Origin: Streptomyces sp. S465
GTDB lineage: Bacteria; Actinomycetota; Actinomycetes; Streptomycetales; Streptomycetaceae
Direction: 5' to 3'
Length of the DNA stretch: 64,000 bases
NCBI RefSeq assembly: GCF_026898115.1
Contig: NZ_CP114036.1
Location: 992,001-1,056,000 of the forward strand
Both the position numbers and the translations under genes were made by a program. Every line of letters begins with the position of its first letter. Position 1 is the first letter of the stretch. This document shows, piece by piece, positions 19,442-28,145 of this stretch. The notes beneath the pieces are model-generated. The model made no database searches. It saw only the letters and a list, made by a program, of their open reading frames with translations, and was not told where the DNA came from.

Positions 19442-20281
19442 TCAGGCGGTGCGGTTCCGGCCCACATAGACGTTCCGGGCCCGGTAATAGGTGTCACCGC
19501 TGGGGCCGGAGGAGCCCGAGGAACCCTCCATCTGGAGATTGATGATGAGCCAGAGCGGTTTCCCGACGAATCCGGCCCCACGGTGGACCGCTTTCCAGAC
19601 CCCGTCGAGATAGTAGTGAATGTCCACATCGCTGCCGTTCACCTTGGTGATCCAGGCGCGATACGCATGCCAGTCGCCCGGTGCGGAAACTCCGACAATG
19701 GTGCTCGATACGTCCGATGAGGTGCGGAAGGTGTTGAACCAGTTGTTGGAGTTCCCCTTGAATTCCAGGATGTCGCTCTCCGGTGGCCAGCTGTTCACCC
19801 CGGTGAGCCAGAAGGCGGGCCAGGTCCCCGCGGCGCTGGGCGCCTGGAATTCGCCCTTCACCTCGTAGTCGGGGAACTGGTCGGTCACCACGATCTGGTT
19901 CTTGGCGTGCACCGCGCCGGAGTGATACCGGATCGGCAGATACGGGGAGGAGGAGCTGGTGCCCTCGTCCCAGGTGATCCGGGTCGCCTTCAGGGTGAGC
20001 ACTCCGGAGGCGAGCGTGATGTGGTTGTGGTCGCCGGCGCTGCCGTACATCCGGGCGCTGCCGTTGTGGTCGGAGCCCCAGGGGTAGAGGTAGTTCCACT
20101 CCGATTCGAGGGCGCTGTAGCTGCCGAAGGATCCGTTGATCACGTCTTCCCAGGTCGCGGCCGGGGCGGCGGCCGCGGGGCGGGGCCATCCGGCCAGGGC
20201 GGCCGCACCGCCGAGGGCCGCCGCACCGCCGAGGAATCTCCTGCGTCCGTACGACTCGCTCCGTGCTGACATGCCGTTCAC
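19442..20281 (-). CDS. Secreted GH16 family beta-glucanase-like hydrolase
   Basis: 279-residue Tat-exported protein: twin-arginine motif GRRRFLGG followed by AAALGGAAALAGW and an AAAAPA cleavage region. GH16 catalytic signature ESDILE with E168 (nucleophile), D170 and E173 (acid/base), in WPPESDILEFKGN; FWLTG and GDWHAYRAWITK fit the jelly-roll fold of laminarinases and related endo-beta-glucanases. Substrate (beta-1,3 or mixed glucan) inferred from family. GTG 20281 is favoured because GGGAGG precedes it by five bases; ATG 20272 is an alternative. The divergent neighbour is an organic-acid permease, and the intergenic region includes TTCGAAACTTCGAA, a partly dyadic A/T-rich element near 20298-20311. 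Confidence 0.88.
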   Translation of the reverse strand: MNGMSARSESYGRRRFLGGAAALGGAAALAGWPRPAAAAPAATWEDVINGSFGSYSALESEWNYLYPWGSDHNGSARMYGSAGDHNHITLASGVLTLKATRITWDEGTSSSSPYLPIRYHSGAVHAKNQIVVTDQFPDYEVKGEFQAPSAAGTWPAFWLTGVNSWPPESDILEFKGNSNNWFNTFRTSSDVSSTIVGVSAPGDWHAYRAWITKVNGSDVDIHYYLDGVWKAVHRGAGFVGKPLWLIINLQMEGSSGSSGPSGDTYYRARNVYVGRNRTA

Positions 20282-20439
20282 GGCTGCCTCCCGAAGTTCG
20301 AAACTTCGAACACAAGCCAACAGGAGTCATCACAATCCCAACGGGCTCGTACAACGTCAACCGCCGCCGTCGCACGTATTTTCCAACCGGCCCTCCACGG
20401 GGTAGGGGTGTGGAGATCACCCGCTCACTAGGAGACCCC

Positions 20440-21780
20440 GTGACCGACAGCGCTCCCCCAAGTCCAGCCCGCACCCCATGGCGAGCCGTGATCGGCGGCT
20501 CGATCGGCAATCTCGTCGAGTGGTTCGACTGGTTCGTGTACGCGAGCTTCGCCACCTACTTCGCCGGAGCCTTCTTCCCCAAGGGCAACGACACCGCACA
20601 GCTCCTCAACACCGCCGGGATCTTCGCGGTCGGCTTCTTCATGCGTCCCGTCGGCGGCTGGCTGCTGGGCCGGTTCGCCGACCGGCGCGGCCGCAAGGCG
20701 GCGCTCACCCTGACCGTCACGCTGATGTCGGCCAGCGCGCTGCTCATCGCCATCGCCCCGACCTATGACCAGGTCGGCTACTTCGGGGCGGCCGTGCTGC
20801 TGGTGGCGCGGCTGCTGCAGGGGCTGTCGGTCGGCGGTGAGTACGCGGCCAGCGCCACCTATCTCACCGAGGCGTCCCTGCCCGGCCGCCGCGGCTTCGT
20901 CTCCAGTTTCCAGTACGTGTCGATGACGATGGGTCAGCTGATCGGCCTCGGCCTCCAGATCGTGCTCCAGCACACCATGTCCGATGACGCGCTGCACTCC
21001 TACGGCTGGCGCATCCCGTTCATCTTCGGCGCCGTGGCCGCGGCCGTGGTCTTCTGGCTGCGGCGCAACCTGCTGGAGACCGATGTCTACACCGAGGAGG
21101 ACACCCGTCAGGACAACGAGCGGGGGACGCTCGGCGAGCTGCTGCGCCACCGCAAGGAGGCGGCGCTGGTCATCGCGTTGACCATGGGCGGCACGGTGGC
21201 GTACTACACGTACACCACGTATCTCACCAAGTACCTGTCGAACACGGCCGGGATGAGCAAGTCCGACGCGTCGCTGGTCAGCTTCTGTGCCCTGTTCCTG
21301 TTCATGCTGTTGCAGCCGCTGGCCGGATCGCTCTCGGACCGGATCGGGCGCCGTCCGCTGCTGATCGCCTTCGGTATCGGCTCGATGCTCGGCACCGTCC
21401 CCATCATGACCGCACTGTCGCACGCCGACTCCTTCGTCGGGGCGCTGCTGCTCTCGCTGGCGGCGCTGGTCATCGTCACCGGCTACACCTCGATCAACGC
21501 CGTGGTGAAGGCCGAGCTGTTCCCCACCCATGTCCGGGCGCTCGGGGTCGCCCTGCCGTACGCGCTGGCGAACGCGCTGTTCGGCGGCACCGCGGAGTAT
21601 GTGGCGCTGTGGTTCAAGAAGGGCGGTGCGGAGTCCGGGTTCTACTGGTACGTCTCGGCGTGTGCCGCCGTCTCGCTCATCGTCTACCTCACCATGCGGG
21701 AGACCCGCGACGCCGCTCTCACCCGGGGCCGGGCCGACGGCCCGGCCGCCTCGGGGAAGCAGCAGAAGACCGCGGTGTGA
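20440..21780 (+). CDS. MFS permease, metabolite:H+ symporter (alpha-ketoglutarate permease-like)
   Basis: 446 residues with 12 predicted helices. The N-terminus GGSIGNLVEWFDWFVYASFATYFA and the loop GRFADRRGRKAALTLTVTLM are diagnostic for the MHS subfamily (KgtP, ProP, ShiA). LSVGGEYAASATYLTE in helix 4/5 and ELFPTHVRALGVALPYALANALFGGTAEY further support it. It imports a small dicarboxylate or similar metabolite with a proton; the substrate is not determined by motif. GTG 20440 with AGGAG six bases upstream is much better than the upstream ATGs in the open frame. Confidence 0.88.
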   Translation: MTDSAPPSPARTPWRAVIGGSIGNLVEWFDWFVYASFATYFAGAFFPKGNDTAQLLNTAGIFAVGFFMRPVGGWLLGRFADRRGRKAALTLTVTLMSASALLIAIAPTYDQVGYFGAAVLLVARLLQGLSVGGEYAASATYLTEASLPGRRGFVSSFQYVSMTMGQLIGLGLQIVLQHTMSDDALHSYGWRIPFIFGAVAAAVVFWLRRNLLETDVYTEEDTRQDNERGTLGELLRHRKEAALVIALTMGGTVAYYTYTTYLTKYLSNTAGMSKSDASLVSFCALFLFMLLQPLAGSLSDRIGRRPLLIAFGIGSMLGTVPIMTALSHADSFVGALLLSLAALVIVTGYTSINAVVKAELFPTHVRALGVALPYALANALFGGTAEYVALWFKKGGAESGFYWYVSACAAVSLIVYLTMRETRDAALTRGRADGPAASGKQQKTAV

Positions 21781-21805
21781 CGCCGGGGCGGCGGGCGGGC
21801 GCCGG

Positions 21806-22270
21806 CTAGCCGACGGCCACGCTCATCTGGGCCCACACGACCCGTCCGCCGTTCACGCCCGGCCGATCCCCCCACGCGTCGACCAGGGCGCGGACCAGCG
21901 CGAGTCCGCGTCCGCTCTCATCCTCCAGACCGGCCACCCGCGGTGTGGGGACGGCCGGTCCGCCGCCTTGGTCGGCGACCTCGACATACAGCATCCGGCG
22001 CTCATGGGCGCGCAGCAGACAGAGGATCTGCTCGCTCCCGGTGTGCACCAGGGCGTTGGTGAACAGCTCGGACATCACCAGCTCGGCGGCGTCGCAGACA
22101 TCCTCCCGGAACCCCCACTCCGGCACCCGCGACCGCACCCGGTGCCGGGCGACGGCGACCGAGGTCCCTCTGGCGGGCAGCTGGAACCTCTCTTGACGGA
22201 GGGCGGCGTCAACGCTCCCGGCGTCCAGGTGGTGGGCCATCGTCGAGCGTTGACGCAATGCCACGGCCAT
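21806..22270 (-). CDS. GHKL-ATPase, anti-sigma/SpoIIAB-RsbW-like regulator
   Basis: 154 residues, mostly a HATPase_c_2 domain. N-box ELVMSELFTNALVHT, G1-box DQGGGPAVP, G2-like SGRGLALVRALVDAW. Such solo ATPases phosphorylate or sequester regulatory partners; in Streptomyces they often accompany the XRE/DUF397 cassette, as here (divergent, 225-bp intergenic). GGAAGG precedes ATG 22270. Confidence 0.82.
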   Translation of the reverse strand: MAVALRQRSTMAHHLDAGSVDAALRQERFQLPARGTSVAVARHRVRSRVPEWGFREDVCDAAELVMSELFTNALVHTGSEQILCLLRAHERRMLYVEVADQGGGPAVPTPRVAGLEDESGRGLALVRALVDAWGDRPGVNGGRVVWAQMSVAVG

Positions 22271-22403
22271 GTGCCTTCCGTCCGTCTACCTGTGGGGGCG
22301 TGAATGCCGTACGTGAATGCCGCAAGTACGCGACACAGCAGTCACGTTGGACTGGTCACACCTGTCACTATCGTTGCTGTAAGCATCAGTTGGCAAGGTG
22401 CGA

Positions 22404-22418
22404 TCTGCAAAATGCAGA
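22404..22418. promoter_or_regulatory. Palindrome TCTGCA-AAA-TGCAGA between ATPase and HTH genes
   Basis: Perfect 6-3-6 dyad in the A/T-richest part of the divergent intergenic region, 78 bp before the HTH start. Candidate autoregulatory operator of the XRE protein or a shared operator. Confidence 0.5.
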
Positions 22419-22495
22419 ATAGCCAGAGCACTCTGTTCCCCTCACCTCGCACGTGGCACACTGACTCCTGAAAAGACCGTCCCAGGAGGTACGAC

Positions 22496-23353
22496 GTGGG
22501 TGAAGCGCGATCTGCCCCGACCGTCGGGCAGATGGTCCTCGGCATGCGACTGCGGGACCTTCGCGAGAAAGCCGGCGTCAGCTACGACCAGGCTGCCAGG
22601 GCGCTGCACGTCAACCAGACCACGGTGCGCAGGATGGAGAAGGCCGAGGTCGGCCTGAAACTCCCCTACGTCGAGAAGCTGCTCCAGACCTACGGCGCCG
22701 AGCAGGAGGAGATCGATTCCTTCCTGGCACTCGCCGAGGAGGCCAACAGGCCCGGCTGGTGGCACCGGTTCCGCGATGTGCTGCCGGACTGGTTCAGCCT
22801 CTATGTGAGTCTCGAGGGCGCGGCGAGCCGCATCCGCGCCTATGAGCCGCACTTCATCCCCGGGCTGCTCCAGACCGAGGAGTACGCCCGCACCCTGCTC
22901 TCGATCGGCTTCCCCCACGGGTCCGACCGGGAGCTCGACCGCCGGGTGGCCCTGCGGATGGAGCGCCAGGAGTTGCTCAACCGCCCGGACGGGCCACACC
23001 TGTGGGTCGTGATGGACGAGACGGTGCTCCGCCTGTCCATCGGCGGCCCGGACGTGATGCGCGCCCAGATCGACCACCTCATCGAGGCCGCTCAAAGACC
23101 CAACGTCACCCTTCAGGTGGTGCCGTTCTCCGCCGGCCCGCACCCGGGCATGGGCGGCCCCTTCCAGCTCTTCCGGTTCCAGATCCCGGAACTGCCGGAC
23201 ATCGTCTACGCCGAGGGCCTGACCGGCGCCGGCTATCTCGACCAACGCTCCGATGTGGCCGCCTATCTGGAAGCCCTTGACCGCATGGGCACCCAGGCCA
23301 CACCGGCGCGGCGCACGGAGAGCTATCTCCGTGGGATTCGCGAGGAGATCTGA
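22496..23353 (+). CDS. HTH regulator with DUF5753/Scr1-like sensor domain (WhiJ-like)
   Basis: 285 residues. XRE HTH in 10-66 (LRDLREKAGVSYDQAARALHVNQTTVRRMEKAEVGL). Residues ~90-275 form the DUF5753 domain (YEPHFIPGLLQTEEYARTLL, LWVVMDETVLRLSIGGPDVMRAQIDHLIEAA, ITLQVVPFS-like segment). GTG 22496 follows AGGAGG. WhiJ and its paralogues in S. coelicolor have this architecture and act with DUF397 partners in development. First gene of a three-gene operon. Confidence 0.88.
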   Translation: MGEARSAPTVGQMVLGMRLRDLREKAGVSYDQAARALHVNQTTVRRMEKAEVGLKLPYVEKLLQTYGAEQEEIDSFLALAEEANRPGWWHRFRDVLPDWFSLYVSLEGAASRIRAYEPHFIPGLLQTEEYARTLLSIGFPHGSDRELDRRVALRMERQELLNRPDGPHLWVVMDETVLRLSIGGPDVMRAQIDHLIEAAQRPNVTLQVVPFSAGPHPGMGGPFQLFRFQIPELPDIVYAEGLTGAGYLDQRSDVAAYLEALDRMGTQATPARRTESYLRGIREEI

Positions 23354-23355
23354 CT

Positions 23356-23655
23356 GTGGATCAGGTACATGTGTACAACGGCATGCCGGCCAAACATCTG
23401 GGGACCGAAGGCTGGGCGAAGCCGTGGAGCGGTCCCAATGGCGGTGCCTGCGTAGAGGTCTTGAGGCTGAGCGACGGGCGGGTCGCCCTGCGCCAGTCGA
23501 CCGATCCCGACGGCCCTGCCCTGATCTACACCCACCATGAATTCGAGAAGTTCATCCAGGGCGCCAAGGCCGGCGCCGCGGATTTCCTTCTCTCACGTCC
23601 AGAACCAAACCTGACCACTTCGGCGGGTACCGCACCGGAACGGAGGGCCGCGTGA
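23356..23655 (+). CDS. DUF397 small protein, partner of the WhiJ-like regulator
   Basis: 99 residues. DUF397 hallmark GWAKPWSGPNGGACVEVLRLSDGRVALRQSTDPDGPALIYTHHEFEKFIQGAKAG in the first 80 residues, then a short non-conserved tail. GTG 23356 is two bases after the upstream stop. DUF397 proteins modulate their cognate XRE regulator. The last codons overlap the methyltransferase start (GTGA). Confidence 0.9.
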   Translation: MDQVHVYNGMPAKHLGTEGWAKPWSGPNGGACVEVLRLSDGRVALRQSTDPDGPALIYTHHEFEKFIQGAKAGAADFLLSRPEPNLTTSAGTAPERRAA

Positions 23656-24470
23656 CCGACTACGGACTCGCCCCTGGCCACATCGACACCACCAAGCCGC
23701 ACCCGGCTCGGATGTACGACTTCTACCTCAACGGCAAGGACCACTACGAGGTCGACGCGGAGGCCGCCGGGAAGGTGCTGGAGGTCTATCCGACCGTCCG
23801 GCTCAACGCCACCGTCAACCGGGGCTTCATCCACCGCGCCACCCGCTGGCTGGCCCGGGAGGCGGGGATACGGCAGTTCCTCGACATAGGCACCGGCATC
23901 CCCACCGAGCCCAACCTCCACCAGGTCGCCCAGGAAGCCGCCCCGGACGCCCGGGTGGTCTACACCGACAACGACCCCATCGTGCTGGCCTACGCCCAGG
24001 CGCTGCTCACCGGCACCCCCGAGGGCCGTACGGCGTATGTGGAGGCGGATGTGCGCGACCCCCAGCGGATCATGAGCGCCGCCGAGCTGCATGAGACGCT
24101 GGACCTGGCCAAACCGGTGGCGATCTCCGTGAACGCGCTCTTCCACTTCATTCCGGAGGAGGACAAGCCGTACGAGATCATCCGTGAGCTGATGGCGCCC
24201 CTGGCCTCGGGCAGCTATCTGATGCTCACCCACTCCACCCATGACTTCTCGGAGGAGACCTGGCGGAACGTCGTCCAGGTCTACGCGGAGAGCGGGATCT
24301 CCTTCACCACCCGCTCCAAGAGCGAGGTCGGGGCCTTCTTCGACGGTCTGGAGCTGGTCGACCCGGGCGTGTCCGAGCCGCAGCACTGGAAGCCGGACGC
24401 CGGGGAGCGCCCGGAGGACATCCGCAGCGCGGACATCAACATGTGGGCCGGAGTGGCCCGGAAGCCCTGA
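23652..24470 (+). CDS. SAM-dependent methyltransferase, DUF574/Methyltransf_19 family
   Basis: 272 residues. N-terminal PHPARMYDFYLNGKDHYEVD is the family signature; the SAM motif is FLDIGTGIPTEPNLHQVAQ; YTDNDPIVLAYAQALL is motif II. Extremely common in Streptomyces; substrate unknown. It overlaps the DUF397 gene by four bases, so this methyltransferase is plausibly regulated by the WhiJ-like pair. Confidence 0.87.
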   Translation: MTDYGLAPGHIDTTKPHPARMYDFYLNGKDHYEVDAEAAGKVLEVYPTVRLNATVNRGFIHRATRWLAREAGIRQFLDIGTGIPTEPNLHQVAQEAAPDARVVYTDNDPIVLAYAQALLTGTPEGRTAYVEADVRDPQRIMSAAELHETLDLAKPVAISVNALFHFIPEEDKPYEIIRELMAPLASGSYLMLTHSTHDFSEETWRNVVQVYAESGISFTTRSKSEVGAFFDGLELVDPGVSEPQHWKPDAGERPEDIRSADINMWAGVARKP

Positions 24471-24497
24471 GCCCCGGTCCGGCCGGCCGACCGGGGC
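24471..24497. terminator. Bidirectional hairpin between convergent genes
   Basis: GCCCCGGTC (24471-24479) pairs with GACCGGGGC (24489-24497); 9-nt loop. Starts directly after the methyltransferase stop codon and serves also the convergent histidine kinase gene. Confidence 0.72.
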
Positions 24498-24539
24498 ACG
24501 ATGGTCGGGGCATGACGGCCGGGACTTCGCGGCGCGGTG

Positions 24540-25952
24540 CTACGGCGCTTCCGCGCCGTCGCCGACCGTGAAGCCCAGTATCGCGCCCCCGCCCGCCCGC
24601 GACCGGGCGAAGACGGTGCCGCCGTGCGCGAGGGCGACCTCGCGCACGATGGCCAGGCCCAGTCCCGAACCGGGCAGGCTGCGCGCTCCGGGCGCGCGGT
24701 AGAAGCGGTCGAAGACGCGCTCGCGGTCCTCCTCGGCGATGCCCGGACCCCGGTCGCGGACCTCCACCCGGCGGCCGCTGATCACCACCTCGACGGGCTC
24801 GGTGCCGTCCTGGTCGAACTTGGCGGCGTTCTCCACCAGGTTGGAGATCGCCCGCTGGAGGGTGGCCGGGCGGCCGGTCAGCCGGGTGTCGCCCTCGGCC
24901 CGTACGGTGATCTCCCGGCCGGTGCGGCGCCGGGCGAGGGTCACGGCGGTGGTGGCCACCTCCGCCAGCGAGACCTCCGTACGGGGCTCGTCGTCCCGCT
25001 GTCCGGCCGCCAGCTCCACCAGCTCGTTGACAAGGTCGGTCAGCTCCCGGGTCTCCCCCGCCAGGTCGGCCAGCAGATCCTCGCGCGCGGGCCCCGGCAG
25101 CTCCTCGAAGCGGCGCAGCAGCGAGACGTTGGTGCGCAGCGAGGTCAGCGGGGTGCGCAGCTCATGCCCGGCGTCCTGGACCAGCCGGCGCTGGTCGTCC
25201 TTGGAGCGCGCGAGCTGTCCGAGCATGCCGTCGAAGGCCCGACCGAGGCGGCCCACCTCGTCGTCCCCGGCGACCGGCACCGTCACCTCCATCCGGCCCG
25301 TGGCGGCCACGCTCTCGGCGACCCGGGTCAGCCGCACCAGCCGCCGGGTGATCCGCCCGGCCAGCCACCAGCCGGCCAGTCCGGCGGCCAGGATGACGGC
25401 GACCACGAACAGCGCGGTGCGCTTCTGGAGCTCCCGCAGCAGATCCTCGGTGTCGCTGAGCTGCTGGGCCACCTGGACCGCTCCGGTGCCGTCGCCCACG
25501 GCCACCGTGGCCATCCGGTACTGCTCCCCGCCGATGCCGGTCTCGCGCCGCACCAGGGTGCCCGCCGTCCGGGAGGCGGCGATCGTACGGTCCTGGTCGG
25601 CCACCGGCAGCGGGGGCTTGCCCGCGTCGTAGACCGTGCCCCGGCCGTTGATCACCTGGACGTCCATCCGGCTGATCCGGCGCAGATCGTCCCTGAGGTC
25701 GTACGGGACGGGCACGGCGGACTCGGAGGGGTACTGCCGCAGGACCACCTTGTCGCCGCGGACCTGGCTGCGCAGATCGTGGACGACATCGTCGAACGCC
25801 GACTGCTGGTCCACCCGCACCAGCCCGGCCGCCGCGTCATAGCTGAGACCGCCGACCAGGAGCGTGACCACGGAGGCCACCGCCGCGAAGGAGAGCGCGA
25901 AGGTGGTCCGCAGACTGGGCCGCCCACGGCGGAGCGGCCAGAGCCGCGCCAT
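24540..25952 (-). CDS. Sensor histidine kinase (HAMP, MprB-like)
   Basis: 470 residues. TM1 (FALSFAAVASVVTLLVGGL), extracytoplasmic sensor ~45-155, TM2 (ALFVVAVILAAGLAGWWLAG), HAMP, DHp domain with phospho-acceptor His263 (DAGHELRTPLTSLRTN), and ATP-binding N (NLVENAAKFDQDG), G1 (DRGPGI) and G2 (GSGLGLAIV) boxes. The ATG shares one base with the stop of the response regulator (TGATG), so the two form one operon. The long open frame continuing upstream overlaps the regulator gene out of frame and is not used. No target genes are indicated. Confidence 0.93.
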   Translation of the reverse strand: MARLWPLRRGRPSLRTTFALSFAAVASVVTLLVGGLSYDAAAGLVRVDQQSAFDDVVHDLRSQVRGDKVVLRQYPSESAVPVPYDLRDDLRRISRMDVQVINGRGTVYDAGKPPLPVADQDRTIAASRTAGTLVRRETGIGGEQYRMATVAVGDGTGAVQVAQQLSDTEDLLRELQKRTALFVVAVILAAGLAGWWLAGRITRRLVRLTRVAESVAATGRMEVTVPVAGDDEVGRLGRAFDGMLGQLARSKDDQRRLVQDAGHELRTPLTSLRTNVSLLRRFEELPGPAREDLLADLAGETRELTDLVNELVELAAGQRDDEPRTEVSLAEVATTAVTLARRRTGREITVRAEGDTRLTGRPATLQRAISNLVENAAKFDQDGTEPVEVVISGRRVEVRDRGPGIAEEDRERVFDRFYRAPGARSLPGSGLGLAIVREVALAHGGTVFARSRAGGGAILGFTVGDGAEAP

Positions 25953-26656
25953 CACTCCTCCCGCAGGGTGTAGCCGACCCCGCGCACCGTGTGGATCAGC
26001 GGGGTGCGTCCCTCCGGATCGACCTTGCGGCGCAGATACCCGATGTAGACGGCGAGGTTCTTCGAGCCCGGTCCGAAGTCGTAGCCCCAGATGCGGGCGT
26101 AGATGGTGGTGTGGTCCAGCACGATGCCCGCGTTGCGCGCCAGCAGCTCCAGCAGGTCGAACTCGGTACGGGTCAGCTCCAGCTCCGTATCGCCGCGCCA
26201 GACCCGCCGCGCCCAGGGGTCCAGGCGCAGATCCGCGACCTCCAGCACCCCGTCGACGGCGGCGTCCTCCGGCGCGGTCTCCGGGGCGGGGGCGGCGCGG
26301 CGCAGCAGCGCGCGCAGCCGGGCGAAGACCTCCTCGACCTCGAAGGGCTTGGCCACGTAGTCGTCCGCGCCGGCGTCCAGGCCCTCGATCCGGTCGGCGG
26401 TCTCGACCCGCGCGGTGAGCATGAGGATGGGGGTGCGGTCGCCCTCGGCGCGCAGCACCCGGCACACCTGGAGTCCGTCCACGCCCGGCATCATCACATC
26501 CAGGACGATCACGTCCGGGCGCTCTCGGTGGATGGCCGCCAGCGTCGCTATGCCGTCGGGCACGGCGGTGACGCGGTACCCCTCCAGGGTCAGGGCGCGT
26601 TCCAGGGCCTGGCGGATGGCACGGTCGTCCTCGGCGAGCAGCACGGTGTTGGTCAC
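25952..26656 (-). CDS. OmpR-family response regulator
   Basis: 234 residues. Receiver domain with acidic pocket ED10-D11, phospho-acceptor Asp53 (VIVLDVMMPG), Thr (MLTAR) and Lys (VAKPF); winged-helix effector about 130-230 (ELELTRTEFDLLELLARNAGIVLDHTTIYARIWGYDF, IHTVRGVGYTLRE). GTG start. Overlaps the kinase gene by one base. Resembles MprA/TcrA-type envelope-stress regulators; the stimulus is unknown. Confidence 0.93.
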   Translation of the reverse strand: MTNTVLLAEDDRAIRQALERALTLEGYRVTAVPDGIATLAAIHRERPDVIVLDVMMPGVDGLQVCRVLRAEGDRTPILMLTARVETADRIEGLDAGADDYVAKPFEVEEVFARLRALLRRAAPAPETAPEDAAVDGVLEVADLRLDPWARRVWRGDTELELTRTEFDLLELLARNAGIVLDHTTIYARIWGYDFGPGSKNLAVYIGYLRRKVDPEGRTPLIHTVRGVGYTLREE

Positions 26657-26833
26657 ACCATTGAGTCTGCCAAGGTCACAGCGGTGCCCGCGCCGGGCGG
26701 GGGTGCCGGGCGGGGCTTCTTACCCCGCTCTCACCTTCTTCACGCGACGGGCTTACCGGGCCCGGTCAAGGTGTCCGCCAGGTTCCGTGGGGAACTCGCC
26801 CCGGGGATGCAACCGGCCGGAGAAGAACACCGC

Positions 26834-28099
26834 ATGAAGATCGCTTTGTTGCTGCACAACGCCTACGGGATCGGCGGAACGATCCGGACCACGATGAACC
26901 TGGCGGCGGCGCTCGCCGACCGCCATGACGTGGAGATCGTCTCGATGATGCGCCATCGCCAGACGCCGCGTTTCGCCCTCGACCCCCGGGTGCGGCTGGT
27001 CCCCCTGGTGGACACGCGCCCGGACGGCGAGGACGCGAAGGACCCGCTGTTCTCCCAGGCCAGCCAGGATTTCCCGGCCGCCGAGAAGCGGCACCACCAG
27101 TACAGCCGACTGATCGACACACGGGTGGCGGCGTATCTGCGCGACTGCCCGGCCGATGTGATCATCGGCACCCGGCCGGGGGTGAACGTCTACATATCCC
27201 GCTTCGCGCCGCGCCACGCGCTGCGCATCGCCCAGGAGCATCTGCGGCATGACGCGCACAGCAAGAAGCTGCGGGCGGAGCTGGCCTCGCACTACCGCGC
27301 GCTGGACGCCGTCGTCACCACGACCGAGGCGGACGCCGCGGTCTACCGCGCGAAGATGCCGATGCCGGGGGTGCGGACGCTGGCGATACCCAACAGCGTC
27401 CCCGAACCGGCCGTCGCCCCCTCCGAGGGCACCGCGCCGGTGATCGCGGCGGCCGGGCGGCTGGTCCCCGGCAAGCGCTTCGACCTGCTGATCGACGCCT
27501 TCGCCACGGTCGCGGAGAAGTACCCGGACTGGCGGCTGCGGATCTACGGCGGGGGCGCGGAGAAGGAACGGCTCGCGGAGCGGATCGAGCGGCTGGGCCT
27601 GACCGGGAGCGCGGAGCTGATGGGGTCCCGCTCGCCCATCGAGGCGGAGTTCGCGAAGGCGTCGCTGGTCGCGGTCGCCTCGGACGCCGAGTCGTTCGGG
27701 ATGACGATCGTGGAGGCCATGCGCTGCGGGGTGCCGGTGGTGAGCACCGACTGCCCGCTCGGCCCCGGCGAGATCATCCAGGACGGGGTCACCGGACGGC
27801 TCGTCCCCACCGGTGACGAGCAGGCGCTGGCGAGCGCCCTGATGGACCTGATCGCCGACGCCCCGGGGCGGCGGGCGATGGGCGCGGCCGCCCTGGAGCG
27901 CTCCCGGGCCTACGACCCGGCGCCGATCGCCGAGCGCTACGACCGGCTCTTCACGGAACTGGAGGCGAGCCGGTTCGCCCGCTCCTGGGAGCGCGGCCGG
28001 GCCACCACCCGCACCCGCTTGGGGCGCCTGGCCCGTCGCCTCGGCGTCTCCCCGGGCCGTCGCCGGGCCCCGGCGGCGCGCAAGGAGGCGAGCGCATGA
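26834..28099 (+). CDS. GT4-family glycosyltransferase
   Basis: 421 residues with two Rossmann-like domains (GT-B). N-terminal MKIALLLHNAYGIGGTIRTTMNLAAAL has the acceptor-side glycine-rich loop; the C-terminal half shows AAGRLVPGKRFDLLIDAFA, the donor-binding ESFGMTIVEAMRCGVPVVSTDCPLGPGEII (E-x7-E) and a Lys/Arg-rich tail (RGRATTRTRLGRLARRLG) that could contact membrane. Typical of teichoic-acid or exopolysaccharide transferases (TagE-like fragment). The start ATG is weakly supported (GGAG 12 bases upstream). It stands alone, so its acceptor is unknown. Confidence 0.87.
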   Translation: MKIALLLHNAYGIGGTIRTTMNLAAALADRHDVEIVSMMRHRQTPRFALDPRVRLVPLVDTRPDGEDAKDPLFSQASQDFPAAEKRHHQYSRLIDTRVAAYLRDCPADVIIGTRPGVNVYISRFAPRHALRIAQEHLRHDAHSKKLRAELASHYRALDAVVTTTEADAAVYRAKMPMPGVRTLAIPNSVPEPAVAPSEGTAPVIAAAGRLVPGKRFDLLIDAFATVAEKYPDWRLRIYGGGAEKERLAERIERLGLTGSAELMGSRSPIEAEFAKASLVAVASDAESFGMTIVEAMRCGVPVVSTDCPLGPGEIIQDGVTGRLVPTGDEQALASALMDLIADAPGRRAMGAAALERSRAYDPAPIAERYDRLFTELEASRFARSWERGRATTRTRLGRLARRLGVSPGRRRAPAARKEASA

Positions 28100-28145
28100 C
28101 CGCTGGAGCCGCGGCGCCGAGCGGCGCCCGGCGCTGCCGGGGCGG

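Noticed and set aside
24540..26465. 641-residue reading of the histidine kinase gene
   Set aside because: The extra 171 N-terminal residues are out-of-frame translation of the response-regulator gene; start at 25952 fits TGATG coupling.
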